From assembly GCF_900156435.1 (NCBI RefSeq), contig NZ_FTPQ01000002.1, positions 660,190 through 724,189 of the forward strand: DNA of 64,000 bases, in the 5' to 3' direction. The DNA is from Microbacterium sp. RU1D. GTDB taxonomy: Bacteria > Actinomycetota > Actinomycetes > Actinomycetales > Microbacteriaceae. The notes under the pieces are model-generated. The model made no database searches, was not told where the DNA came from, and worked only from the letters and a program-made list of their open reading frames with translations. Made by a program: the position numbers and the translations under genes. Shown here in pieces: positions 44,190 to 54,987 of the stretch (its first letter is position 1; each line of letters begins with the position of its first letter).

Positions 44190-45376
44190 GATCCCCTTCC
44201 GCGCTCTCGCGGGACGGTCTGCCAGATGAGATCTCGGGATGCCAGGACTTGGCCGTCGTGCTGCCAGGCCTTCGAGCTGAGGTACACGGCGACGACGTTG
44301 ACGAACGCCGCGAGCGGCACGGCGAACAGCGCCCCGGCGATGCCGCCGATCATCGCGCCGCCGGCGACGACGAGCACGACGGCGAGCGGGTGCACCTTGA
44401 CCGCGGAGCCCATCAGGATCGGCTGCAGCACGTGGCTCTCGATCTGCTGCACGCCGAGCACGACGATCAGCATGAAGAGTGCCACGAGCGGCCCGTTGTA
44501 GACCAGGGCGATGAACACCGCCAGGGCGCCGGTGGCCACGGCCCCGACGAAGGGGATGAAGGCGCCGAGGAAGACGAGGACCCCGATCGGGATCGACAGC
44601 GGCACACCGAGCAGGAACGCGCCGAGACCGATACCGATGGCATCGATCGTGGCCACCAGGAGCTGCGTGCGGGCGTAGCTCTTCACGGTCCGCCAGCCGG
44701 CTCGACCGGCGCCGTCGACCGCGGGGCGGGCGACACGGGGGAACAGGCGGGTGGTCCAGCGCCAGATCCCTCCTCCGTCGGCGAGCAGGCACAGCAGGAT
44801 GAAGAGGGTCAGCAGCACGCCCGTGCCGACATGGCCGAGCGTCGTTCCAATGGCGAGGGCACCCGTCCACAGCACTTCGGCCTGCTGCTGCAGGAAGGTG
44901 CCGGCCTGGCGCAGACCGTCGTCGATCTGCTGCGCGCTCAGGTGCAGCGGGCCGTCGATCAGGTACTGCCGGAACTGCGAGACGGCGTCGACGGTGCGCT
45001 CGCGCACGGACCCGAATTCGCGCGTGATCTGCCAGACGGCCAGCCACACGAGTCCGGAGATGATGGCGATGGTGCCGAGCACCGTGACGACGATCGCGAG
45101 CCACTTCGGCCACCGGTGGCGCAGGAGGAACGAGAACCCGGGCCAGACCAGGGCGGTCACCAGGATCGCCACCAGCAGGGGCACCACCAGCAGCTTCAAC
45201 TGGATGACGAGGAAGATCACGACGCCGAGCGCGGCGGCGATCACGAGCAGCCGCCACGCGTAGGCGGTGGCCTGTCGCAGCGCCGGCGGGACCGGGGGCT
45301 GCAGGTCGCTCGAGACGGTCCGACGCTTGAGGGCGTCGAGGAAGGATCCGCGAGGTTCGGGATCGGTTCCGCTCAT
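44186..45376 (-). CDS. AI-2E family transporter
   Basis: A 396-aa integral membrane protein of the AI-2E/YdiK/PerM family with seven to eight helices. Typical segments are PLLVAILVTALVWPGF and the C-terminal half GVPLSIPIGVLVFLGAFIPFVG and QIESHVLQPILMG. Substrate uncertain: members export autoinducer-2 or move Na+/H+. ATG 45376 has a TAGGCT -10 box 6 nt upstream. Translation is coupled to the downstream threonine ammonia-lyase (ATGA overlap). Confidence 0.93.
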   Translation of the reverse strand: MSGTDPEPRGSFLDALKRRTVSSDLQPPVPPALRQATAYAWRLLVIAAALGVVIFLVIQLKLLVVPLLVAILVTALVWPGFSFLLRHRWPKWLAIVVTVLGTIAIISGLVWLAVWQITREFGSVRERTVDAVSQFRQYLIDGPLHLSAQQIDDGLRQAGTFLQQQAEVLWTGALAIGTTLGHVGTGVLLTLFILLCLLADGGGIWRWTTRLFPRVARPAVDGAGRAGWRTVKSYARTQLLVATIDAIGIGLGAFLLGVPLSIPIGVLVFLGAFIPFVGAVATGALAVFIALVYNGPLVALFMLIVVLGVQQIESHVLQPILMGSAVKVHPLAVVLVVAGGAMIGGIAGALFAVPLAAFVNVVAVYLSSKAWQHDGQVLASRDLIWQTVPRERGRGS

Positions 45377-45382
45377 CCCGTC

Positions 45383-45388
45383 AGCCTA
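45383..45388 (-). promoter_or_regulatory. -10 box (TAGGCT) of the AI-2E/ilvA operon
   Basis: TAGGCT on the minus strand, 6 nt before ATG 45376. Leaderless transcript predicted. Confidence 0.55.
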
Positions 45389-45432
45389 CCGCCGCACTCC
45401 CCCGGCGAACGCTGCATGTCGGAGGCGGTGGA

Positions 45433-45438
45433 TACGGT
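45433..45438 (+). promoter_or_regulatory. -10 box (TACGGT) of the ycaQ-like gene
   Basis: TACGGT lies 7 nt before ATG 45446. Divergent from the box at 45383-45388. Confidence 0.5.
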
Positions 45439-45445
45439 GAGGGGC

Positions 45446-46687
45446 ATGACCACGACGCTCCGTCGCGCCGACGCGCGCCGCATCGCCCTCGCCGCCCAGG
45501 GATTCGCCCGCCCGCGACCCGAGACGGTCGGCACGCGCCAGATCACGGCGGCGCTGCGCCGCATGCGCATCCTGCAGATCGACTCGGTCAACGTCTTCGC
45601 CCGATCGCACTACATGCCGTTGTTCGCTCGTCTGGGCGCCTACGACACGACCCACCTCGACGCGCTCGCTTTCTCACGCCGACCGCGCTGGGTCGAGTCG
45701 TGGGCGCATGTGGCATCCCTCGTCTCCGTCGACGACTGGCCCCTGCTCCACTTCCGCCGCGAGGACCTGCGCCGCAAATACGGAAACGATGCCTGGGCGC
45801 AGGCGAACCAGCCCCTGCTGCAGTGGCTGCGCGACGAACTGGCCGACCGTGGGCCGCTGCGCCCCGCCCAGATCGACCATGACGCCCGCAGCAGCTCCCG
45901 CGGGTCATGGTGGGGCTGGGACGACGTCAAGAACGGCCTCGAACGCCTCTGGCTGTTCGGCGAGGTCGCGATCGCGGGGCGCCGCGGGTTCGAGCGCCGT
46001 TACGCACTGGCATCCGATGTGCTGCCCGCCTCGGCGCTCGAGACCACCGTTCCCCGGGCCGAGGCGATCGCGGAGCTCGTGCGCCGGGCGGCGGTGGCCT
46101 ACGGCGTCGCGACGGCGTCCGACCTCGCCGACTATTGGCGCATCCGCGACCGGCCGGCGGTCATGACCGCGATCCACGACCTCGTCGACGCGGGCGAACT
46201 CCTGCCGGTTCAGGTCGAGGGGTGGACCATCGCCGGGCGCCCCGCGAAGGCCTGGCTCCATCGCGACGCCGCACGCCCTCGCCGGGTCGACGCCTCCGCA
46301 TTGCTGACACCGTTCGATCCCGTCGTGTGGTTCCGCGACCGCGCGGAACGGCTGTTCGACTTCGACTACCGCATCGAGATCTACACTCCGGCGCCGCAGC
46401 GCCGATTCGGCTATTACTCGCTTCCCGTCCTCATCGGCGACGACGTCGTGGGCCGCCTCGACCTCAAGGCCGATCGCGCCGCAAGCGCGTTGCGGGTGCA
46501 GTCGGCGTGGTGGGAGCACGGTGTCCCGTCGGATGCCGCCGAGCGCGTCGCCACCGAGCTGCGGACCGCCGCGCAGTGGCAGGGCCTCGAGCGGGTGACG
46601 GTGGCGCGGTGGGGAGACGCCGCCGACGAGATCGCCGGAGCGCTCGCGGCGGAACGGCACGACCACCCCGACGGGCGCTCCACCTGA
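45446..46687 (+). CDS. YcaQ-type DNA glycosylase (HTH_42 winged-helix family)
   Basis: A 413-aa protein of the winged-helix family that includes E. coli YcaQ and Streptomyces AlkZ, which unhook interstrand crosslinks. RRMRILQIDSVNVFARSHY near residue 40 contains the conserved QID region. LLTPFDPVVWFRDRAERLFDFDYRIEIY is the C-terminal family signature. Whether it removes crosslinks here is inferred from the family. Start supported by a leaderless-type -10. Confidence 0.92.
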   Translation: MTTTLRRADARRIALAAQGFARPRPETVGTRQITAALRRMRILQIDSVNVFARSHYMPLFARLGAYDTTHLDALAFSRRPRWVESWAHVASLVSVDDWPLLHFRREDLRRKYGNDAWAQANQPLLQWLRDELADRGPLRPAQIDHDARSSSRGSWWGWDDVKNGLERLWLFGEVAIAGRRGFERRYALASDVLPASALETTVPRAEAIAELVRRAAVAYGVATASDLADYWRIRDRPAVMTAIHDLVDAGELLPVQVEGWTIAGRPAKAWLHRDAARPRRVDASALLTPFDPVVWFRDRAERLFDFDYRIEIYTPAPQRRFGYYSLPVLIGDDVVGRLDLKADRAASALRVQSAWWEHGVPSDAAERVATELRTAAQWQGLERVTVARWGDAADEIAGALAAERHDHPDGRST

Positions 46688-46729
46688 GAATGCGCCCCCT
46701 CCGACGAACGAAGGGAGCGCATTCCGCGG

Positions 46730-47299
46730 TCAGAACTGCACGCGGGGTGGCTCGGAGATCGCGGCTCCGTCGATGACCTCGAAGAACTCGCGCTCGTGGA
46801 ATCCGAGCTGGCGGGCGAACAGGTTGTTCGGGAAGACCTTGATCTTGGTGTTGAGCTCGCGGACGCCGCCGTTGTAGAACCGGCGCGACGCCTGGATCTT
46901 GTCTTCCGTGTCGACGATCGCCTGCTGCAGCTTGAGGAAGTTCTGGCTCGCCTGCAGCTGCGGGTAGGCCTCGGCGACGGCGAACAGCGATTTCAGCGCC
47001 TGCTGCATGTGCCCCTCGGCGATGCCCGCTTCGGCGGGGCTCTCGACGTTCAGCGTCTCGGCACGGGCGCGGGTGACGTTCTCGAACACGGCCTTCTCGT
47101 GCGCCGCGTACCCCTTCACGGTCTCGATGAGGTTGGGCAGCAGATCGGCGCGACGCTTGAGCTGCACCGTGATGTCGCTCCATGCCTCATCGACGCGCAC
47201 GTTGAGGGCGACGAGGGCGTTGTAGGTGGCCCACAGGTAGATGCCGGCGATGACCAGGATGCCGACGATCACGATGACCGGTACGAGCCACTCCCACAT
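46730..47299 (-). CDS. lemA: LemA family protein
   Basis: A 189-aa membrane protein with one N-terminal helix (about 5-27) and a helical cytoplasmic or periplasmic domain. YNALVALNVRVDEAWSDI, LKRRADLLPNLIETVKGY and KVFPNNLFARQLGF are the LemA pattern. Function unknown. ATG 47299 is chosen because it puts the helix at the N-terminus. Stands alone, downstream of the tRNA gene on the same strand. Confidence 0.95.
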   Translation of the reverse strand: MWEWLVPVIVIVGILVIAGIYLWATYNALVALNVRVDEAWSDITVQLKRRADLLPNLIETVKGYAAHEKAVFENVTRARAETLNVESPAEAGIAEGHMQQALKSLFAVAEAYPQLQASQNFLKLQQAIVDTEDKIQASRRFYNGGVRELNTKIKVFPNNLFARQLGFHEREFFEVIDGAAISEPPRVQF

Positions 47300-47401
47300 A
47301 AGTCCCCACACTCCGTTCGAGAGATTGCCCTTCAGTGTAACTGCGGGCCGGGCGGGGTTACGGAGGCGGGCGGCGACTCTCAGCGGATGCGATGGATGCC
47401 G

Positions 47402-47474
47402 TACCCCCGGTGGGACTCGAACCCACACTGAAGCGATTTTAAGTCGCCTGCCTCTGCCATTGGGCTACGGGGGC
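47402..47474 (-). tRNA. tRNA with UAA anticodon (Leu by anticodon), class I fold
   Basis: A 73-nt cloverleaf: acceptor GCCCCCG/CGGGGGT (one G-U), D arm with GG, anticodon arm GGCGA-CTTAAAA-TCGCT, 5-nt variable loop TCAGT, T arm GTGGG-TTCGAGT-CCCAC, discriminator A. No CCA is encoded. The anticodon reads UAA, which decodes UUA (Leu). Bacterial leucine tRNAs normally have a long variable arm, and this one does not, so the charging identity is uncertain. Confidence 0.85.
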
Positions 47475-47523
47475 CCGGCATCCACCGTAGCGCGGGCCGG
47501 CTCCCCCGCCGCGACGCCCGCGG

Positions 47524-47594
47524 GGTGGAGCGACGCCGCGCGGATGCCCGCCCCGCCAGCGTGGTGGAACGACGCCGCGCGGAAGCCCCGCCCT
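47524..47594. repeat. Imperfect direct repeat downstream of ndh
   Basis: GGTGGAGCGACGCCGCGCGG at 47524 is repeated with few changes from 47563 (offset 39), about 32 bp each. No gene is present in the 235 bp between the tRNA and ndh. Confidence 0.6.
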
Positions 47595-47660
47595 GACGTG
47601 GCCGTCCCGCACCCGGCGCGACCGCACCACACCGCACGAGCGGCTCGCCGCCGAGAACGA

Positions 47661-47697
47661 CGAGACCCCCGCGCCCTCACGGGGCACGGGGGTCTCG
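47661..47697 (-). terminator. Terminator of ndh
   Basis: CGAGACCCCCG (47661-47671) pairs perfectly with CGGGGGTCTCG (47687-47697). The inner CCC/GGG adds to the stem. Confidence 0.85.
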
Positions 47698-47709
47698 AAA
47701 CCGAAGAGG

Positions 47710-49104
47710 TTACTTCGCCGCGACGGGCTCGGCCTTCTTCTCGGCCGGGGCCTCAGCGGCGGGGGCTGCCGGGCGCGGGCGCGCGGCGAACTCTTCGAAC
47801 GCCGCACGCGGCTTCTGCACGGCCTCGAGCGACACGACCTCGCGCCCGTGGACGACGTTCTGCATCCAGTCGCCGATCACGCGGAACTTGCGCTCCCACG
47901 TGGGCATGGCCAGACCGTGGTAGCCGCGGTGGGCGAACCAGGCGATGAGGCCGGTCAGGGCGATGTTGCCCGACTGGAAGGCACCGTTGTACAGGCCGAG
48001 GCCCGCGACGGCACCGAGGTTCTTGTGGTTGTACTGCTTGGGCTCCTCGCCACGCAGCACGGCCACGAGGTTCTTCGCCATGAGCTTGCCCTGACGCACC
48101 GCGTGCTGGGCGTTGGGCACGCAGAAGCCGCCCACGCCACCGCCCGACAGGTCGGGAACGGCCGAGACGTCACCGGCGGCCCAGGCGCCCTCGACGATCT
48201 CCTCGTCGGTACCGACGCGCAGGTCGGGACGGGTGCGGATGCGACCGCGCTCCTCGACGGGAAGGTCGCTGCCGCGCACCACCGTGGGGTTCGCCATGAC
48301 GCCGGCGGTCCAGATGATGAGGTCGGTGGGCAGCTGCTCACCGGTGGACAGCTCGACGACACCGTCGACGGCGCCCTTGACCTGGGTGTCGAGGTGCACG
48401 AACGCACCCTTCTTCGCGAGGTCGGCGAGGACCCACTCGCTCGTCTTCTGCGACACCTCGGGCATGATGCGGCCCATGGCCTCGATGAGGTGGAAGTGCG
48501 TGTCGTCGAACGTGAGGGTGGGGTACTGCTTGAGCAGCGACGACGCGTAGGCGCGCAGTTCGGCGAAGACCTCGATGCCGGCGAAGCCGCCACCGACCAC
48601 GACGACGGTCAGGAGGCGGTCGCGCTCTGCACCGGCGGGCAGCACCGACGCCTTGTCGAAGTTCGACGTGAGGCGATCGCGGATGGCGACGGCCTCTTCG
48701 ATCGTCTTCAGACCGATGGCGTTGTCGGCGATGCCGGGTATCGGGAACGTGCGCGAGACGGCGCCGGCGGTCACGACGATCTGGTCGTAGCCCTGCTCGA
48801 AGGTCTCGTCGCCGGCGATGGGCGTGATCGTGGCGGTCTTGGTCGCGTGCGAGATGCCCGTGACCTTGCCCGCGATGACGGTGGTGCGCTTGAGGTGACG
48901 GCGCAGGCCCACGACGACGTGGCGCGGCTCGATCTCGCCGGCGGCCACCTCGGGGAGGAACGGCTGATACGTCATGTACGGCAGCGGGTCGACGAGCGTG
49001 ACTTCGGCCTCGCCACGGCCGAGGAGCTTCTCGAGCTTCCAGGCGGTGTAGAAACCTGCGTAGCCCCCACCGACGATGAGGATTCTGGGCACGGTAGTGG
49101 TCAC
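47710..49104 (-). CDS. ndh: Type II NADH dehydrogenase (NAD(P)/FAD-dependent oxidoreductase)
   Basis: A 464-aa non-proton-pumping NADH:quinone oxidoreductase. FAD site GGGYAGFYTAWKLE (about 12-25), NADH site VVVVGGGFAGIE (about 170), the AAGDVSAVPDLSGG segment binding FAD, and a C-terminal membrane-associating region. The tail (AAPAAEAPAEKKAEP) is low-complexity. GTG 49104 overlaps the S8 protease stop (GTGA), making it the last gene of the eno-to-ndh run. Confidence 0.94.
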   Translation of the reverse strand: MTTTVPRILIVGGGYAGFYTAWKLEKLLGRGEAEVTLVDPLPYMTYQPFLPEVAAGEIEPRHVVVGLRRHLKRTTVIAGKVTGISHATKTATITPIAGDETFEQGYDQIVVTAGAVSRTFPIPGIADNAIGLKTIEEAVAIRDRLTSNFDKASVLPAGAERDRLLTVVVVGGGFAGIEVFAELRAYASSLLKQYPTLTFDDTHFHLIEAMGRIMPEVSQKTSEWVLADLAKKGAFVHLDTQVKGAVDGVVELSTGEQLPTDLIIWTAGVMANPTVVRGSDLPVEERGRIRTRPDLRVGTDEEIVEGAWAAGDVSAVPDLSGGGVGGFCVPNAQHAVRQGKLMAKNLVAVLRGEEPKQYNHKNLGAVAGLGLYNGAFQSGNIALTGLIAWFAHRGYHGLAMPTWERKFRVIGDWMQNVVHGREVVSLEAVQKPRAAFEEFAARPRPAAPAAEAPAEKKAEPVAAK

Positions 49105-50420
49105 GATGGGAGGGACTCCTCGTTTGTGGTGCGGCTCGGCTCGCGGGAGGTGCGCGCCTGTCGGATTCGCCGGGCAGCAGCACTGACGCCGAGCGCAATC
49201 ATTATAGCGGCCAGCGTGGCACCCCCGAGCGGCAGCGATCCGTAGAGCACGCTATCGCGTGACGGCAGAAGAGGCGAACCGGCTTCGGGCGCGGAGGCGA
49301 CCGGCGGCAGGGGCGGGATGACGACCGGGGTCGCGGTCGGTTCCGGTGCCGGCTCGGCATCGGCGCGCCGGTACAGGCGGATCCACTCCTTCAGGCTGCC
49401 CAGAGGGTTCTCGCTGACCGTGTCGACCCTCGCCGACACCGCGCCGGCGGCATCCACCAGTCCGTACCCGTAGAGCTTGTCGGGAACGCTCGTCGCCCCG
49501 GCCGCGGGCTTCGCGGTCTCGATGAGCCGGTTGAGGACGTTGTTCGCGTCGAGATCGGGGTGGGCGGAGCGGACCAGCGCGGCGATACCCGCGACGATCG
49601 GGGCCGCGCCGCTGGTGCCGTTCCAGCCCACCAGGGTGCCGTCGGCGGAGACGCCGATGAGCCGCTCGCTGGGGGCCGAGAGCCCGATGGTGATGCCCTG
49701 GGTGGAGGCGCTGTTGCTGGCGGTGCCGTTCGGGTCGACACCGCCCACGGCGAGCACTCCCGGGATGGTGGCCGGAGCACCCACGCGATCGGTGCCGCTC
49801 CCCCGGTTGCCCGCAGCGACGACGACGACCACGTCGTGGTCGAACGCGTACTCGAACGCGGTGTCCCAGCTGGTGTCCCAGTCGAGGGTGTTCGTCGTCA
49901 ACGAGAGGTTGATGATGGTCGCGCCGTTGTCGACGGCCCAGGTCATCGCCTCGGCGATCTGCTCGGTGAAGGGCTTCGTGCTGGAGGCGCCGAAGCCGAC
50001 CGAGATCGACAGCAGCTCGGCCTCGGGCGCCACCCCGATCATGCCGCGACCGTTGCCCGTCCCCCGCGCCGCGGCGAGCGAGGCGACCCAACTGCCGTGG
50101 TTGGCATCCACTGCCCCCACCGGCGTGCGTCCGTCCGAGGCGCCCACGCCCGAGACGTCGGTACCGCCGGCGACGGCGCCGGTGAACTCCGCGGGTCCGC
50201 GCCCGATGCCGGTATCGATGATGGCGATCTTCTGCCCGGCGCCGCGCGTCGTCTTCCACGCCTCGCGCACGCCGTACTGATCGAGCCAGTACTCCGATGC
50301 CCGCACCGAGTCGGTGGGGTCTTCCGGCACCGGTCCCGGCGTCGCTTGCGGAGCAGCCGTCGCGCCGGTCAGCACCGCCATCAGGATGACGGATGCCACG
50401 GCAACGACGACGCGCTTCAT
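49101..50420 (-). CDS. S8 subtilisin-like serine protease (mycosin-like)
   Basis: A 439-aa exported protease. The signal peptide is at 1-23, followed by the S8 domain (about 60-330) with Asp69 in IIDTGIG, His108 in NHGSWVASL and Ser270 in NGTSGAAP. A proline-rich linker and a C-terminal membrane helix (about 403-422) with a basic tail anchor it. The layout resembles MycP proteases of type VII secretion, but no ESX genes are near. The WXG-like gene is 30 kb away. ATG 50420 overlaps the DUF501 stop. Confidence 0.93.
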   Translation of the reverse strand: MKRVVVAVASVILMAVLTGATAAPQATPGPVPEDPTDSVRASEYWLDQYGVREAWKTTRGAGQKIAIIDTGIGRGPAEFTGAVAGGTDVSGVGASDGRTPVGAVDANHGSWVASLAAARGTGNGRGMIGVAPEAELLSISVGFGASSTKPFTEQIAEAMTWAVDNGATIINLSLTTNTLDWDTSWDTAFEYAFDHDVVVVVAAGNRGSGTDRVGAPATIPGVLAVGGVDPNGTASNSASTQGITIGLSAPSERLIGVSADGTLVGWNGTSGAAPIVAGIAALVRSAHPDLDANNVLNRLIETAKPAAGATSVPDKLYGYGLVDAAGAVSARVDTVSENPLGSLKEWIRLYRRADAEPAPEPTATPVVIPPLPPVASAPEAGSPLLPSRDSVLYGSLPLGGATLAAIMIALGVSAAARRIRQARTSREPSRTTNEESLPS

Positions 50421-50935
50421 CCGTCGGTCCCGGGGCTCTCGCACGCGCAGCGCTCGGGCGACCACGTGCCGCGCTCGAGGGCGCGGTCGCCGATCGGGTT
50501 CACGCCGGGGCCGGCGGCCAGGGAATGACCGGCGAGGGCGTGGAGGCACTTCACGCGCGTCGGCATGCCGCCGGCGGAGATACCGGCGATCTCTTCGGGC
50601 TCGCCGTAGGCGGCACGGTCGCGCAGATACGCCTCGTGCGCGCGGCGGTACTCCTGCTGCAGGTCCTCGTCGGCGGCGAGTTCGTCGGAGAACTCCTTCA
50701 TGACGTGCCCGGCCTCGAGCACCGACATCGCGGCGGTCGCCGCGGGGTGGGTCAGGTAGTAGAACGTGGGGAACGGACTGCCGTCGTCGAGCCGCGGCGA
50801 CGTGGCCACCACGGTGGGGTTGCCGCACACGCACCGCGCGGCGATGCCGATGACCCCGCGCGGGACACGGCCGAGCTGCGCCTGCAGAACGGCGAGATCG
50901 GCGTCGGAAGCGGGGGGAAGCGGTGCGGTAGTCAT
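50417..50935 (-). CDS. DUF501 family protein
   Basis: A 172-aa soluble protein of unknown function found next to ftsB/divIC and eno in actinobacteria. LGRVPRGVIGIAARCVCGNP and FPTFYYLTHP are typical. Cysteines in CVCG, VKCLHALAGHSLAAG and the C-terminal ERCAC could bind metal. ATG 50935 has a TACCCT -10 box 7 nt upstream. Its stop overlaps the protease start. Confidence 0.93.
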   Translation of the reverse strand: MTTAPLPPASDADLAVLQAQLGRVPRGVIGIAARCVCGNPTVVATSPRLDDGSPFPTFYYLTHPAATAAMSVLEAGHVMKEFSDELAADEDLQQEYRRAHEAYLRDRAAYGEPEEIAGISAGGMPTRVKCLHALAGHSLAAGPGVNPIGDRALERGTWSPERCACESPGTDG

Positions 50936-50942
50936 CCCTGCC

Positions 50943-50948
50943 AGGGTA
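50943..50948 (-). promoter_or_regulatory. -10 box (TACCCT) of the DUF501 gene
   Basis: TACCCT on the minus strand, 7 nt before ATG 50935. Implies a promoter inside the eno-ftsB-DUF501 run. Confidence 0.4.
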
Positions 50949-51036
50949 CCCGGCACGTCTGACACCGCGCCCGGTGGAGACGGCAGGCGTCAGGAGACGC
51001 CGCGCGCGCGGCACCCGGAGCTCGTCCGACTCCGCC

Positions 51037-51654
51037 TCAGCCGGCGGGCGTGTCCGAGGGGGCGGGATCGGGCACGCCGATCTCGAGAGAGGGAACGGCC
51101 ACCTGCGCGGCCCCGGAGGCGGCGACCGAGCGCACGAGCTGCGCCATCCAGTCGGTGCGGGTCTGCCCGACATCCTCGCTGACGTCGGCCTGCTCCTGCG
51201 GCGTGGCCGAGGCGGGCAGGTCGTTGTCGATGAGGTACACGACCTCGCCCGGGAAGGTGTACCCCAGACGCTCCCGCGCCTGCGTGCGGATGTAGGCGGG
51301 GTCCGACCACCGCTCGCGCTGCGTCTGAAGGTCGGCGACCTCCGACTGACTGAGGGCGACGGCACTGCGCAGCGCCTGGATCTGCTGACGCTGGTCCATG
51401 TAGGTGCCGACGGTCGGCACGAGCACGAAGGTGCCCAGCACGACCAGGCCCAGCATGATCACGACGAAGCCCGAGATGCGCACCTTGCCGAGCCACTCGC
51501 GGACGTCGACGCGGGGTCGGGTGGCGGTGCGAGAGTCGGCGGGCGAGCGCCGCGCGGGGCTCGCCGCGGGCTGACGGCGAGGCGCTTTCGCGGTCGCGGG
51601 CGGGCGGGGGGCGGGCGTCTTGCGGGGCGGCAGTGTCGGTCGGTCCACGTCCAT
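51037..51654 (-). CDS. FtsB/DivIC-like septum formation protein
   Basis: A 205-aa single-pass protein. A long basic, proline-rich N-terminus (about 1-55) precedes one membrane helix (about 60-82). A coiled coil (QRQQIQALRSAVALSQSEVADLQ) and a DivIC motif RERLGYTFPGEVVYLI follow. Such proteins join FtsL and FtsQ in the divisome. The RBS GAGGGG precedes ATG 51654. Lies between eno and DUF501, the standard arrangement. Confidence 0.92.
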   Translation of the reverse strand: MDVDRPTLPPRKTPAPRPPATAKAPRRQPAASPARRSPADSRTATRPRVDVREWLGKVRISGFVVIMLGLVVLGTFVLVPTVGTYMDQRQQIQALRSAVALSQSEVADLQTQRERWSDPAYIRTQARERLGYTFPGEVVYLIDNDLPASATPQEQADVSEDVGQTRTDWMAQLVRSVAASGAAQVAVPSLEIGVPDPAPSDTPAG

Positions 51655-51825
51655 CCCCTCTCGTGCGTCCGGTGCACGCGTGCCCGGACCGGAGGCGAGT
51701 CTACGTCGCGCGTCTCGGCGTTCCGGGCGGGCCACGCCGCGTCCGCCATCGAGCGGATGCCGGGGGCAGACCGCGCGAAGACGCGCCGCCGGCGCCGCAC
51801 GCGACCGCATGCCCGGAGACGACGA

Positions 51826-51855
51826 AGGAGGGCGAGCCCGTAGGCTCCCCCTCCT
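51826..51855 (-). terminator. Imperfect terminator hairpin after eno
   Basis: GAGCC/GGCTC plus a 7-bp outer stem with one mismatch around CGTA. It may only partly stop transcription into the ftsB-like gene. Confidence 0.5.
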
Positions 51856-51869
51856 CGTGTGTCGGACGC

Positions 51870-53997
<2,128 letters not shown>

Positions 53998-54028
53998 CCT
54001 CCCAGCCTGACGCGGCGTCGGGTGCGGG

Positions 54029-54919
54029 TCAACGCTCGCCACGGAGGTGGGCGCGCGTCATCGCGTCGTACTCCTCGTCGGTGAGGTCGTCGAACCCCTT
54101 CGCCTCGACGCGATCCGCGCGCATCCACCGGATCATGAGGATGACGAGGATCGGCACGTCGGCGAACTCGGCGATGAACCAGATCATGTCGCCCGCGAGG
54201 TGCTGGTCGTGCAGCAGCGACGGCCACCAGGGCGCCGCCTGCGCGGCATCCGGGACGAGATCCAGCACGGAGTCGTTCAGGCGCATCAGCAGCCCGGGGA
54301 CGGAGTCGATGAGCAGTTCGACGAACGCGAGCAGGAATTCGATCGCGATGAAGGTGCCCGTGTGCACCGCGCCGAGCGCCATCATCGGCAGCACCATCGC
54401 GAGCCCCACGAGCGGTACGACGATGCCGAGCGACGCCTCGACGACAGGGTTCACGCGCAGGATGCCGGCCACTGGCGTGAGGAAGAGGCAGAACACGGCG
54501 GCGATCACGACGGTGGCCACCATCGCGTTGCCGAACACGCGGGCCGGGCGAGACGCCAGGAAGCGGTCGCGCATTGCGCGAGGGACGAGGTCGAGCGGGC
54601 GCCCCGCCGCAACCCCGGCGGGCACGGCGAAGATCAGCAGGGCGATGCGGGTCGAGAACGCCCAGCGCAACTGTCCCGCGTACACGCCCAGGAAGCCGAG
54701 TTCGATGACGGCGTACGGCAGCAGCCCGAGGGCGAAGAACCCGATCGTGCGGCGCAGCGGCCACGACTGCCCGCGGCCGCGCACCCGGCGGACGGCGAGG
54801 AGATACGCCACGGATGCCACGAGCAGCACGCCGAGCGTGAGGGGGTCGGCGCGCCAGGTGCGGAGGAAGACATCGATGGGAGGCGTGGCGACACCGTACG
54901 GCGGGGAGCTATGGGTCAG
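54029..54919 (-). CDS. Cytochrome c oxidase assembly protein, CtaG/Caa3 family
   Basis: A membrane protein with about seven helices. LRRTIGFFALGLLPYAVIELGFLG, FLTPVAGIL and the C-terminal HDQHLAGDMIWFIAEFADVPIL match the caa3-type CtaG family, which helps insert copper into cytochrome oxidase. The reading frame continues upstream of GTG 54829 with family-like sequence (YGVATPPIDVFLRTW). The only plausible start there is CTG 54919, since no ATG, GTG or TTG exists before the upstream stop. If GTG 54829 were used, the first helix would be cut. Confidence 0.85.
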   Translation of the reverse strand: MTHSSPPYGVATPPIDVFLRTWRADPLTLGVLLVASVAYLLAVRRVRGRGQSWPLRRTIGFFALGLLPYAVIELGFLGVYAGQLRWAFSTRIALLIFAVPAGVAAGRPLDLVPRAMRDRFLASRPARVFGNAMVATVVIAAVFCLFLTPVAGILRVNPVVEASLGIVVPLVGLAMVLPMMALGAVHTGTFIAIEFLLAFVELLIDSVPGLLMRLNDSVLDLVPDAAQAAPWWPSLLHDQHLAGDMIWFIAEFADVPILVILMIRWMRADRVEAKGFDDLTDEEYDAMTRAHLRGER

Positions 54920-54987
54920 CCGGGCGTGGCCCCCGTCCGTGTCGCCGCGACGTGCAGCGGGCGGTGGGATCGGTCACGCGTGCGTCG

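Noticed and set aside
49101..50420. A type VII secretion locus around the mycosin-like protease
   Set aside because: No EccB/C/D/E, EsxA/B or ATPase genes are nearby. The neighbours are ndh, DUF501, ftsB-like and eno, a normal housekeeping arrangement.
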